The position numbers were made by a program, and so were the translations under genes. The notes under the pieces were generated by a model, which ran no database searches, had not been told where the DNA came from, and saw only the letters and a list, made by a program, of their open reading frames with translations. A stretch of DNA of 64,000 nt from Chlorophyllum brunneum (Eukaryota; Basidiomycota; Agaricomycetes; Agaricales; Agaricaceae): contig OY756140.1 in the NCBI GenBank assembly GCA_963576785.1, forward strand, positions 3,100,001 through 3,164,000. Direction: 5' to 3'. How positions within the stretch are numbered: the first letter of the stretch is position 1; every line of letters begins with the position of its first letter. This document shows positions 11,278 through 22,977 of this stretch, in pieces.

Positions 11278-13796
11278 TAGCAGTTTGTCCTTACTATCCT
11301 TGAGAGCAAGGAAGTTCGAACCACGATAAGAGGAGTCCTGGAAAGTAACTTTCCAGGCCTTCTGAACGGTTGCCACATTGAGTTTACACAGCAAATCAAT
11401 AGTCGTCGCTGGATGATGTCCAGCGGTGACCTGAAGGTCGGTGGCAAATAAATGCACCTCCTGATGAATGGACCACTTTGCCGAAGACGGAACAGACCAG
11501 AAAGTGAGGGAGCAGTCAGGACAATCCCTGAACTACTCCAACAAGAGATGACAAACAGCCAGGGAGTGTCCCTGGCCAGAATGTATGGATGGGTCAAGAG
11601 CTCGTTTGGCGGAACCAATCGAGTCTGTAAAAACCGCAATATGTACAGCCTCAGAAACTGCTGCCGCAGTTCCCAAAGCCATACGAATGGCAAAAAGTTC
11701 AGCATCTGGGGCTGTAACCTTGCCAGCTGGGTGACGTGTTGCACGAAGCAGACGTGTCCCCCTATAAACATGGGCAGCAGAAACTGCCTGGAAGTCCCCA
11801 ACCAGCGGCAGACTTGTGTCCGTCGCTGCGTAGACAACCTGTCTATTCTCACGATACCCACGAAGGGTATCGTTGAGCAAATCCACCTGATGACCCGCAG
11901 GGTTTCCACTAAGCAAGGCGTCATACGTTTTATAAGTCACCTGGGCCGCGAAGTGGTCCAGGAGACGAGAACCTGGTGATGTCTCGAGCGCAAATGGCTC
12001 GAATGTCTCCGTTAAGTCCGGCAAGCGAGAGTTTGCCTCTGTGACTGGCCCCTTGACCTTGCCCGCCTGAGCGGGGGTCATGAGAGCAATCGATCTGGGG
12101 TGTGGAACACAACCCCCTATATACTGATGCCCCATAACGGAGTGAACAGGGTGGTTCTCAGAAAGTGTGGCAACCCTGTGGATGGCATGGGTAGCCAGCT
12201 TCTTGAGATGAAGATGGATGGGGACGAGGCCAGCAAGGGCCTCAGCTCCTCCGGTAGGGCTGGTGCGGAATGCACCAGTGATCCACAATGCAGCTTTACG
12301 CTGCATAGTGTTGAGTTGTTTCAGAAGGGCCTTGTTACAGGCACCTTCATAAAACCAGAGTCGAAACCCATACGTAGTGATAGGCACTACACATGAGCAG
12401 TACAGAGTCCTCTTCTGAACAGGAAGAAGGCCTCGCGAAGAGTTACCAAGCATGCCCATGGCCTTGACCGTGGACAGGGACTTAGTAGCATAATGCTGAA
12501 TGTGCTCTTTGAACATAAGAGCACGATCGAAAAAGAAACCTAAGTACCTCCAATGGGTCTTAGGGCAGAGCGGAGTATCGCCAGTATGGGGGACATACCC
12601 CAAATCCAGCGGTGGGTTGTCATCTCCCTGTTTATGGGAGAAATGAAAAACTTCAGACTTGTCATGCTCAACGGCAAGCCCAAACGAAGTAGTCAGGCGA
12701 TAAATAATCTGGTACACCTGCTTGAGGCACACCAAATTAGGTTCCCAAGTTTTAGCTTGGGCGATGGCAAGGCCATCATCGATGTATGAGAGCAGAGTGC
12801 TCCCAAGAGCGATTGCCTCCCTATCATAAAGCTTCATGAAGGGGGCAAGATAGAGGCCGGAGAGGACAGGAGAGAGCGAAGAGCCCTGACCTACCCCAAC
12901 GTCCGCCTGCCTGAGATCAGACTTGTGGTCCCCCCACGCATATTGCGTAGAGTGGCCAACCAAATAAGAGGCAAAAAATCTACCCACACAGGGGTTGAAT
13001 CCTTGCTTCCATAAAATTGCCAACAACATAGAGTGGTTGAGTGAAGGAAAGAACTGAGCGATGTCAAAAGCTACAATGCTAGTCTTGAGGCCCCTGGCCC
13101 ACCCGGCACGAACAATGTGGGTTAGGAGTATCCCAGTATCATCAGTGGACCTCTGACGGATACCACCGAGCTGATTTGGATGAAAAACTCCATGCTTGAC
13201 TGAGTCAAACTGGAGGCGATTCGAGATCATCTTCTCGATGAGCTTACCGAAGGTGTTCAGGAGCACAATGGGCCTGAACACCTTGGGTGTTGAGTAGGAT
13301 AGCTTGCCCGGTTTTGGTATGATAACCGACAAGCTGTCCTTGAAATGGGATGGCCAATGACCCACATGCATGCAGGTATTAGCTATCCTGATGAATAGCT
13401 GAAGGACATCGGGGTCCTCGGTGATCTCCTTGAGGTGGGTCCATGTTACATGATCCGGCCCTGGGGCAGACACATCCGAGTATGCACTAAGGGCGTCCAT
13501 CAGCTCTAAGGCTGAAAAATGGACCCACTCCCTAGCTGGAAGGCTTGGCAGTGGATCAAGGACAGAAATATCCACAGCTCGGCCAGAAGCCAAGTTGTAG
13601 GTATTGTGGAGTGCGTCCCAGAGATCCAGGAGTGCATGACATGGCTCTCCATTGTACTGGATAGCCTCGCAGGGTGGAAGCTTCCGCTTTTGGACCCATT
13701 CCATAAGGTCCCACGGTCGCTTGTTAGTAGAAGCAATCTCCTCAATGCAAGCATCAAAGAAGTTGCGCTTAGCGCGCTTCTTAGCACATCTAAAAG
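11278..13796 (-). mobile_element. LINE-D fragment (ORF2 linker, RT and RNase H)
   Basis: The reverse strand matches LINE-D from the endonuclease-RT linker (AKKRAKRNFFDA) through RT into RNase H. The 5' end meets the first base of the full-length LINE-A (+) at 13797. The 3' end is cut at 11278 inside the RNase H C-terminal part. LINE-D 3' UTR is missing on this side. Confidence 0.88.
11278..13796 (-). pseudogene. LINE-D ORF2 partial: RT nearly intact, one stop in RNase H
   Basis: An open stretch of ~754 codons (11533-13796) carries the whole RT: FRPIVLLNTFGKLIEKM, VAFDIAQFFPSLNHS (A), GVGQGSSLSPVL (B), LSYIDDGLAIA (C). It continues into RNase H (ATDTSLPLVGDFQ, APDAELFAI, FTDSIGSAKR). A TAG at 11530-11532 follows HLLLE; the intact D copy has TGG there. 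After it, the frame continues into the RNase H C-terminal region. No start codon and no endonuclease remain. Confidence 0.85.
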
Positions 13797-13927
13797 TCAT
13801 CGCTTCTTTTCCTGGAACTCCTACCTGTCGATCACGTGATCACCCCTTCGTTGACACTCTTAACGTCCTACACATCCAAGACAGTGAGCGCTCCTAGCGC
13901 GGATTTCCATACAGGCCCCTAGCCCCC

Positions 13928-15907
13928 ATGCCTACTTGCAGTTTGAGGAGGAGGACGAGCGCTCATCGCGAGGCCTCCTCAGACGATGACAACATGGCCA
14001 CTGCCTTCGAGGCAGCAGCCGGTCCCCCCCCCAGGTCTACCCCAGGCCCTTATTCTCTGGGTATCCTCCCCTATGGCAGCAGTGCCAGGGATACCTATGC
14101 CCCCGCAGTTTCCCTTCAGCAGAGGGGACGTACTCCATTGTGACACGGGTCCCCAACCCCCTCTCGACCTATCCCAGCTCCTGGTGCAGAAGCCAGGGCT
14201 TCGTCCCTCCCCCCGTCTTCCCCTCCCCCTGCCTCCCCAGAGGATATGGAACAGGATGACCAGGAGGAGCCTACCGCCACCCCCCTCTCTATTTTGGGCA
14301 TTAATATCAGTGCCAGAGAGGACGCCAATGCGATCCAATGGTCACTCGAGATTGTCGCCGACTTTATGAAGACGGCACATCTTATTCCTCAGGAGGATGC
14401 TCTGTCCTTCCGTCCTATCGCCTCTTGACTATCTGAGATAGTCCAGACAGTCGCATCCTCCCCCATGTGGCATGAAACCTACACAGGGGCAAGTGACTCT
14501 CTCTCCCTGAGGGACTCGATCGCTTCGGCATTTCCTGTTCTCCCAGTGGTGACTTATAGGCCCCCGGCTACCCCCCCCAGGGTACCAGGACCTTCTATCC
14601 TCGGCCCCCCCCAGTGCAGAGCTTCTGTGCAGGAGGAGGACGATCTTATGGATCTGGAGAAGACTCCGGTCAAACGCCCGTGCACGGACCCTAAGGGAAA
14701 GGCGCCTGTCCGACCTGTTAAGGCCCTTACAAAGCCTCAGGTCCCCTACGAGAGGCCCTCTGGACCTCCTCCCTCTATTATCACTTCGAAGCCCAAGCCA
14801 GGACAGAAGGCTTACTCAGCTGCAGCGAAACAACCGGCCTCATCCAAACCTGGGGTAGAACTGCTCTCTGTATTGAAAGCGGCCTTCCTCCATCTCTCTG
14901 CAGAGCAGCTCCTCAGTTTTCATTCACAAGCTGAGGCTGCAAAGCAATCTCCCTCGTCGAACGCTCGCCCTAAGAAGCCAGCATTCACAATTCCTGGACT
15001 GTCACAGAAGCAGGTCCTGGTTTCCTATGAAGATAAGTTGAATGCCTCGGCAGGTCTCCATACTCTTACCCAGCAGGCCTGTAAGGCGTTGAAGGCTGGG
15101 AGAAGCTCTCTGATCATGGAAGGTGCCATGCTCGCATATGATGGCTATTCCATGGCCACCAACAAACTCGCCACGACCAAGGATATTGAGATCCTTAGGG
15201 TATTGGTTGAGCATCTGTCCCCTCCAGGAGCTCCCTTCTGGATTGGACTCCCATCTTTGGTGTCGTACCTCCGTGTGGTCAACGTCCCGTACCTCAAGAA
15301 CTCCGCCTCTGGAGTTCAGTGTACCCCAGCAGATGTCGAGGAGGTTCTCACCTCATCGGTGCATACTCCTCTTATCAGCCTGAAGGGTCCCCCTAGGCTG
15401 GTGCACAACTCCAAGACGTCTGACTCATGTATGGCGTTCTTCGACATCTGGGACTCCATGAGGGGTACCCGAGCCCTCGGTCTTCTAAATAAGAAGATCA
15501 TGTTTGGGAACAAGTAGTGTGTTATACTCTCTGCTAACCCTCGCCGCAACGAGTTGTTGTGTACCCGCTGCTACAAGTGGGGCCACGCCTCCTCCTGGTG
15601 CAAGGCCGACGGCCCTGCATGTCCCAACTGTGGTGGGGCGCACTCTCGTGCTAACCACTGCACCTTTGCACTGTGTTGTAAGGGTCAACTGAAGGCTACG
15701 CCTCTGGTTCCCGCTACCTCTTCTGGTCAACTGTGCCCCCATCCTCCTCATTGTTGTAACTGCAAGAAGGAGCATCCTGCTGATTCCAGGAAGTATGCTT
15801 TCTGGAACCACAAACACGACTGGGCCTGGCTGACAGCCCATTATTGAGAGGTGCGTGACAGATGTCATCACTCTCCCATCCCCCCTCATAACCCCCCTTA
15901 TATCTAG
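13928..15907 (+). pseudogene. LINE-A ORF1 (gag-like, zinc knuckle protein), four stops
   Basis: One frame of 659 codons without frameshift. The N-terminus is Ser/Pro-rich and low in complexity (residues ~1-110). The middle is basic and Pro-rich (KPKPGQKAYSAAAKQPA near 285-300), followed by a globular part near 350-530. The C-terminus (~535-645) has CTRCYKWGHASSWC, CPNCGGAHSRANHC and CCNCKKEHPADSRK, zinc knuckles expected to bind the element RNA. Internal stops are TGA 14141, TGA 14426, TAG 15515 and TGA 15845. Other copies have CGA, CGA, CAG and CGA at these places, so each is a single C-to-T change. The last three are shared with the inverted copy; the first is unique to this one. Confidence 0.9.
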
Positions 15908-18900
15908 GAACAACCTGGACCATCTGGAGGGCGTTAGGGTATTTTCGTTTAACGTCACTAAATCTTATGTATATGTTAACACTCTACTCGAGAGGTTAAA
16001 GGATGACTTTGACATTCTCTTTTTCCAAGAACCTCCATGGAGGTTCATTCGCACCGCTCCCTCGACCACTGACGTGGAAGGGGATGATGTTACTGGCGCA
16101 CCTAAGCACCCTGGCTGGCTTATGGTGGTGCGTCCCCCTACCCAGGGGTCCCTGCCCCAAGTGATGGCATATGTACACACTCGGCTGCAACGTCTAAGGC
16201 CATCAATGAGGAGGGACCTCGTGGATCACCCTGATATCTTGGCGCTGATGCTCTTCACTGATGCAAAGGCCCTTAATTTCCTGAACGTCTACTCAGATGA
16301 TCAGCATACTGCCATCAACTTCCTTCATGGGAAGGTTGATGTTCTTCCCCCATTCGACTTTATGAGTGGGGACTTTAACTGTCATTCTTCGGAGTAGGAC
16401 CCTGAGGTTCTGCATCATCGAACAACAGCTCATAGGCTCATGGAAATGAGCTGCAATCTCGGTCTCGACTTGGTTATTCCAACCAACCCGGGTCCGACGT
16501 TTATTTCCCACAACCCAGATCTCTGCCCATCGGTGATCGATCTGGTGTTCATCTCATCTCCCGATGCATCAAGGACTTTTCCTTATCGGGATACATCTCT
16601 GCAGGGGACTTCGGATCACATTCCACTGACCGTCACCCTTCCCATCACCCCTGTTGACATCGGGGTTGTCAAGTCTGTCCTACCAAAGGGCTCCGACAAA
16701 GAGGAGGCCTTTCTGGGACACATCATTGATAAGGTGACTGATCTTTCTGGTCATCCCTCTCCAGAATCCCCGGATCAAGTGGATGCCCTGGCTTCGGCCG
16801 TGGCGGAAGCCTTCTCCAACGCATGGACCCTCCACTTGAAGGAGGTCCGGATTACTAGCTGCACTCGTCCCTGGTGGGACAAGGCGTGCTCTACCTCCTT
16901 CTCCAGGTACCAAGACTCTCGAAGTTGTGGTGACTGGGGGGACTTCAGGCATGCTCGCACAGCCGCCAAACGACGGTTCTTTGATTCTAAGATTGAGGAG
17001 ATCGCTTCCACTAACAAGCGGCCATGGGACCTCATGGAATGGGTCAAGGCACACAAGTTACCTCCCTGCGAGGCTATCCAGTTCAATGGACGGCCTTGTC
17101 ATACTATGGACTCCCTCTGGGATGCCCTCCACTCGACGTACAACTCCGCTGCTGATCGGCGGTATGATATGTCTGTCCTCGACCCCTTCCCGGACCTTCC
17201 AGTCTGGGAGTGGGCCCCCTTCTCGGTGTTGGAACTCAAGGAGGCTTTGTCCTCCTGTTCTAATATGTCCTCCCCAGGGCCGGACCATGTTACGTGGTCC
17301 CACCTTAAGTACATCATCATCGATGAAGATTGTTTGACGGTGTTCCTGTGCTTGGCCAATGCCTGCCTCACAGTTGGGCACTGGCCTCACAGTTTCAAGG
17401 AGTCACTTTTGGTTATCATTCCGAAGCCGGGGAAGCCCTCCTACTCTACCCCCAAGGCGTTCAGGCCAATTGTCCTCCTGAACACGCTTGGTAAACTGGT
17501 TGAGAAAATGCTTTCCAACCGCATCCAGTTTGATGCCATTAAGCATGACATCTTTCATCCCCATCAACTTGGAGGCATTCGCCAATGTTCTACTGAGGAT
17601 GCCGGGTTGTTCCTTACTCACCTAGTTTGCGCTGGGTGGGCTAAAGGCCTCAAGACGAGCGTTGTTGCCTTCGACATTGCTCAGTTCTTCCCCTCTCTGA
17701 ACCATGAGATGCTCATGGCCATTCTTGCCAAGCAGGAGTTCCCATCTAACGTGCAAACCTTTTTTGCTTCATATCTGGTGGGCCGCTCCACTGTCTACAC
17801 ATGGAATGGCTTCTCCTCTGATCCCCGGGGCGCAGATGTGGGTGTCGGACAGGGCTCTGCCATGTCCCCCGTCCTCTCTGGCCTCTATATCGCACCTCTT
17901 ATGAAGGTTTTTGACTTGCGGATCACTTCCCCTGGGAGTACTCTGCTGTTGTATGTCAATGACGGTACCGTTGTTGCCCAGGCTAAGACCTGGGATGAGA
18001 ACTTGGATACCCTCAAGGGGGCATACATTGTTCTCTTCAATCTTTTTGTAGCATTCGCACTTGTCATGGAGTATGACAAGTCCGAGCTTTTCCACTTCTC
18101 CAGGAAGTCTGGAGATGTCAATCCCCCCCTTGACTTGGGCTTCGGTCTATTCACAGGGGCCACTCCTCTTTGCCCTAAGACCTATTGGAGGTACCTGGGC
18201 TTTTACTTTGATCGTGCCCTGAATTTTCAGGAACATGTTCGACATTATTCTACCAAAGCCCTCTCCACCGTGAAAGTGATGGGGATGCTGGGTAACTCCT
18301 CCTGCAGTCTGACCCCCAGGCAAAAGTGGCTCCTCTTCAGGTCATGTGTTGTGCCTATCGCGACATATGGCTTCCGTCTGTGGTATTTTGATAAGGCCCG
18401 GTGTAAGGGCCTCCTTAAATCCCTCAATACTATGCAACGCAAGGCTGCATTGTGGATCACTGGTGCATTTTGCACCTCCCCCTCTGGCGGCACCGAAGCC
18501 CTAGCTGGTCTTATCCCTGTCCACCTCCATCTGAAGAAGTTGGCCTCGAGAGCGAACTACCGTCTCTCCACCCTCTCCGATACTTACCCTCTCCGATCCC
18601 TCCTCAATCATCCAAACTCCAAGCGTGCCCCCCCACACCCTCTCTCTATCTCCCTCCTGTCCGACCGCCTCGTTAGGCAGGTCAAGGGCTCCCTTATGGA
18701 AGCCACTTCCGTGCTCCCATCTCTTACTGAACAGTTTGATCCCTGCTCTGCAGTGGCTCAGCCTGGTCACCGTCTCCTGGACCGCTTTGCGGCCCAGGTC
18801 TTCTTCCATGACTCTCCTCGTTCTCGTGACGAGAGGGCTATACATATAAGGCATCTGAATGGTACTTTGGAATGTGCCAATGCCGATCCTCGAGTTCTCA

Positions 18901-19766
18901 CTGTGGCCACGGATGCTAGTCTACCGCTGTGGGGGGAGTTCCAGGCAGTCTCTGCTGCCCATATCTACCGGTCAGGCCGGCGTGTCTTCCAGACGAGGCA
19001 TGCGGCAGGTCAGGTGATGGCTCCTGATGCGGAGCTGCATGCTATCCGGATCACGATTGGAAAGGCCACTGGCCTTCCTGACTGCGACTCCATTGTCTTG
19101 TTCACTGACTCCCTTGGCTCTGCCAAGAGAGCAGTGGACCCTTCTGTTCACTCTGGCCAGCTTCACTTGCTTGCCGTGTGTAATGCTCTTATGGAGTGGT
19201 TCGAGGGTCACCCCGAACACTCCATTCACATCTGGCACACCTTCTCTTCGGAGAAGTGGGCCATTCATGGTGCCGTACACCAGTACTGCACTGAACTTCA
19301 GGTCGCTGCGGGTTCCTGTCCGCAAACCTCCCTTGACTCCCTTTGGCAGAGGGTTGTCAAATCCTGCCAGGATGCCTGGATCACTCGATTCCAGGATCCT
19401 ACTTACTCGGGTAGCCAGTTCATGGCTCTCGAAGGGCGTAATGGTAAGCCCCTCCAACCCACTTACCTCCATGGAGGTTCGTGGCTGCCCTCCGCTGCAG
19501 CAGAGTCCAACTCGCTGTCTGCCCGCATGTGTAGGGTTATACTCAACCATGCGCCTATCGGGGCCTATAGGTCTCGGTTCTTCCAGGACGAACCATTCTG
19601 GTGTCCATGCGGGGCTCCTTTTGAGTCTCATGTGCATGTTCTTACCAACTGTAGTTGGTTTGACACCTCTAGGGGGTACCCTGCCATGCCGGGTGCCCTC
19701 GTCAAGTTCTTGAAAGTGAACCCTCAGGCGTTCGCTTTCCCACCCGTTCCTCAGGGAATTGGGTAA
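15900..19766 (+). pseudogene. LINE-A ORF2: endonuclease-RT-RNase H, start lost and one stop
   Basis: About 1,288 codons in one frame. The start is inferred at 15900: here ATATCTAGG, but ATGTCTAGG in the copies at 41876 and 5045, so the ATG has become ATA. The endonuclease spans residues ~1-245 (ILFFQEPPWRF near 40, MSGDFNCHS near 155, SDHIPL near 238). A TAG at 16395-16397 replaces TGG. RT: FRPIVLLNT near 519, FDIAQFFPSLNH near 589, GVGQGSAMSPVL near 647, and YVNDG near 683 where other copies have YVDDG, so one catalytic Asp is lost. RNase H: ATDAS near 1003, DAELHAI near 1041, FTDSLG near 1066. C-terminal CPCG...H...C near 1229-1250. Likely inactive for three independent reasons. Confidence 0.92.
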
Positions 19767-20275
19767 CTGGCTCAGGGTAGGTGGGTTATTGTCCAGCGCC
19801 GGAGAACTCCAGTGAAAGTCCGGTGAAGACTGTCAGAGTTTTATGAATGGAGTTGTCCCCTTCGGCAACTAGGTGTGGTGAAGATGCCGATAGCCACACA
19901 AATGGTGCGGCCTATTACTCTGGCAAGGGTGACCATGGCCGGGGGGTTGACTCTCAGTAAGAGGAACTCTGGAGGCTAGTAACCAGACCGGTAACTGGGG
20001 CGTTTCCACTGCTGGGCATTTACAGTGAATTAACACCTACTGACCGGGCCTGGTCTTTGGACTGGGTCGCTGGTTGGGGGACCTCCCTGCCCACTTGCCT
20101 CTTCTGGCGTCCACTCCCCTTGCCCTCCGGGCTCGGGAATAGGACGCAATTCTGTCTACTATTGGTTTTGGGCAATGGTACGTCTGCTTGGTGGGGCGTG
20201 TCCACTACTTCTCCGTAGATACCCGCTAGATTACTCTTTTGTACTCCGGCCGCAGGCTGTGTTCGAGTGCCGCAT

Positions 20276-20294
20276 AATAAATCGGCCTTAGGCC
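20276..20294 (+). promoter_or_regulatory. LINE-A 3' end: AATAAA signal and GGCCTTAGGCC palindrome
   Basis: AATAAA at 20276-20281 fits a polyadenylation signal. It is followed at 20284-20294 by GGCCTTAGGCC, which can form a short hairpin, and then poly(A) seven nucleotides later. The hairpin is retained in most other LINE-A ends in the window (for example 7893-7903, 23718-23728 on the minus strand). A 3' stem-loop next to the tail is a plausible RT recognition element, but that role is inferred. Confidence 0.6.
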
Positions 20295-20322
20295 ATGATC
20301 AAAAAAAAAAAAAAAAAAAAAA

Positions 20323-21263
20323 CTCTGGGGTAGTGCCTGGGTGAAGTTGTGGGCCATAGCAGGTGATGTACCAGGGCATACTGAAAAAAGCCGCCGGTTA
20401 TCAGAGAATGCTCATCTGGCTCGAGAGGACTAAATCCTACATCGGTTGGCCTGGTACAGGAAAAATAGCCAGGTTCCAGCTCAAGTTGATTCCACGTCGC
20501 CATTGGCTAAGGCTGGTGGTAAGAGACCCCTCAAGAGGCTCCGTAGACAGGCTATTGATTCGCTGTGCAAACTCAGTGTAGCAACCGTTCAGAAGGCCTG
20601 GAAAGTCACTTTCCAAGACTCCTCCTATCGCGGTTCGAACTTCCTTGCTCTCAAGGATAGTAAGGGCAAGCTTTTACAGCCAACATACCTCCATGGAGGT
20701 TCTTGGCTTCCTTCCTTTCCCTCTCAGTCCATCACGACAAGAGCAAACTGTACCATTCTCAGGCACGCTCCAACCAATGAGTATCACTCCCAGTTTCATC
20801 CTCTAGAGCCTATTGGCTGCAAGTGTAGGGCTCCTTTGGAGTCCCGCACTCATATCTTGTGCTCTTGTCCTTTGTACAAGAGATGTCATGGCCTGCCGGT
20901 CTCACTTGACCAGCTGGTTAGTTTTCTTAAACGTAATCCTTCTGCATTTGCATTTAAGGCCAACATACCCCATGCAGGAGTTGGATAACACAGTGCAACC
21001 CCTGCTAGCTTCCCACGTCATTGACGTGTGTAGAAGTTAATTGCGAATTGACACATACTCTCCCTAGGGAGGGGAGGCTAGGGGTTGCTTGCATATCTGG
21101 TCTAGGATTCACGCGTTCGTGTATGTCTCCACAACCATTCACCCAGACTGCCTGTCAGCGGTCTAGTTTGGCCAGGGGAGAGCCCATCTTCGTATATTAC
21201 CCTCTTTGTAGCCTACATGTCACAGTAGATACAGGTGGACTGCGATCGCGCACCACCTTAAAC

Positions 21264-21294
<31 letters not shown>

Positions 21295-21296
21295 AA
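20323..21296 (+). mobile_element. X-core/LINE-D mosaic (5' part missing)
   Basis: 20323-20550 is the last ~228 bp of the X core, including GCTGAAAAAAGC-type motif TACTGAAAAAAGCCG and the end CTCCGTAGACAGG. It joins LINE-D at ~20551 inside the RNase H C-terminal coding region, then runs through the D 3' UTR to poly(A) 21274-21296. The X 5' part is absent because the full-length LINE-A abuts it on the left. It is one of six cases where X is fused to a LINE 3' end. Confidence 0.85.
20551..20988 (+). pseudogene. LINE-D ORF2 C-terminal fragment in mosaic
   Basis: It encodes the last ~145 residues of LINE-D ORF2: VQKAWKVTFQDSSYRG, YLHGGSWLPSFPSQS and CKCRAPLESRTHILCSC, ending HAGVG-stop. The open frame extends upstream into the X core (from 20446), an accident of the fusion rather than a designed start. 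No catalytic RNase H residues remain. Confidence 0.8.
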
Positions 21297-22977
21297 TCCC
21301 CATCAACTCGGAGGCATTCGCCAATATTCCACTGAGGACGCCGGGTTGTTCCTTACCCACCTGGTTCATGCTGGGTGGGCTAAAGGTCTCAAGACAAGTG
21401 TGGTCGCTTTTGACATTGCTCAGTTCTTCCCTTCTCTGAACCATGAGATGCTCATGGCCATCCTTGCCAAGCAGGGGTTCCCACTTAACGTGCGAACCTT
21501 TTTTGCTTTGTACTTGGTGGGCTGTTCCACTGTTTATACATGGAACAGGTTCTCCTCTGACCCCCAGGGCACAGATGTGGGCGTCGGACAGGGCTTTGCC
21601 ATGTCCCCCATCCTCTCTGGCCTTTATATTGCACCTCTTATGAAGGTTTTCAACTTGTGGGTTACTTCCCCTGGGAGTACTCTGCTGTCTTACACCAATG
21701 ACGGTACCATCGTTGCCCAGGCTAAGACCTGGGACGAGAACTTGGATACCCTCAAGGGGGCATACATTGTTCTCTTTAATCTTTTTGTAGCGTTTGCGCT
21801 TGTCATGGAGCATGACAAGTCCAAGCTTTTCCACTTCTCCAGGAAGTCTGGAGATGTCAATCCCCCCCTCGACTTGGGCTTCGGTCCATTCACAGGGGAC
21901 ACTCCTCTCCACCCTAAGACCTATTGGAGGTACCTGGGCTTTTACTTCGATTATGTCCTGAACTTTCAGGAACATGTTTGACATTATTCTACCAAGGCTC
22001 TCTCCACCGTAAAGGCGATGGAGATGCTGGGTAACTCCTCCCATGGTCTGACCCCCAAGCAGAAGCGGCTCCTCTTCAGGTCATGTGTCATGCCTATTGT
22101 GACATATGGCTTCTGTCTGTGGTACTTTGATAAGGCTCAGTGTAAGGGCCTCCTCAAATCCCTCAATACTATGCAACGCAAGGCTGCGTTGTGGATCACC
22201 GGTGTGTTCCGCACCTCCCCATCTGGCGGCGCCGAAGCCCTTGCTGGTCTCATCCCTGTCCACCTCCATCTGAAGAAGTTGGCCTCAAGAGCGAACTACC
22301 ATCTCTCCACCCTCTCCGATACTCACCCTCTCCGATCCCGTCTCGATCATCTGAATGCCAAGGGTGCCCCCCCACACCCTTTCTGGCCCAGATCTCCTTC
22401 CACGACTCTCCCTGTTCTCGTAACAAGAGGGCCATGCATATAAAGCATCTGAACAGCACCTTGGAACATGCTAATGCCAATCCTCGGGTTCTCACTGTGG
22501 CCATGGATGTAAGTCTGCCACTGGTGGGGGACTTCCAGGCAGTTTCTGCTGCCCATGTTTATAGGGGGACACGCCTGCTTTGTGCAATGTGTCACCCAGC
22601 TGGCAAGGTTACAGCCCCAGATACTGAACTTTTTGCCATTCGTATGGCCTTGGGAACTGCTGCGGCAGTCTCTGAGGCTGTACACATTGCGGTCTTCATG
22701 GACTCGATTGGTTCTGCCAAGCGGGCTCTTGACCCATCCGTATACTCTGGCCAGGGATACTCTCTGGCCATGTGTCGCCTTCTGTTGGGGTGGTTCAGGG
22801 ATCGTCCTGACCGCTCCCTCACTTTCTGGTCTGTTCCGTCATTGGCGAAATGGTCCATTCATCAGGATGTGCATGTATTTGCCACTGACCTGCGGGTTGC
22901 TGCTGGGTGCCACCCAGCGACATCCATCGATTTGCTGCATAAACTTAATGTGGCTACCGTACAGAAGGCTTGGAAGG
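21297..22977 (+). mobile_element. LINE-A/LINE-D hybrid fragment
   Basis: 21297-22507 is LINE-A: RT motifs VAFDIAQFFPSLNH and GVGQGFAMSPIL, then YTNDG where YVDDG is expected, a TGA near 21980 in EHV, and an internal deletion of roughly 175 bp near 22385. Near 22507, within the RNase H TTCCAGGCAGT neighbourhood, the sequence becomes LINE-D (LPLVGDFQAVSAAHVYRG) and stays so until 22977. Frame is kept across the switch. The piece has neither a 5' nor a 3' element end. Confidence 0.8.

Larger units (their letters stand above)
13797..20322 (+). mobile_element. LINE-A, full-length copy with both ORFs
   Basis: This is the reference LINE-A: 5' UTR 13797-13927 starting TCATCGCTTCTTTTCC, ORF1 13928-15907, ORF2 15900-19766, 3' UTR 19767-20300, poly(A) 20301-20322. 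The 5' end is set by shared ends of two other copies (~38962 and ~47023, minus strand). It shares nonsense mutations and near-identity with the inverted copy 23691-38963. The right flank is X core at the same position as that copy, while the left flank is LINE-D, so the two copies share the 3' junction only. I see no target-site duplication for this copy. Confidence 0.93.
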
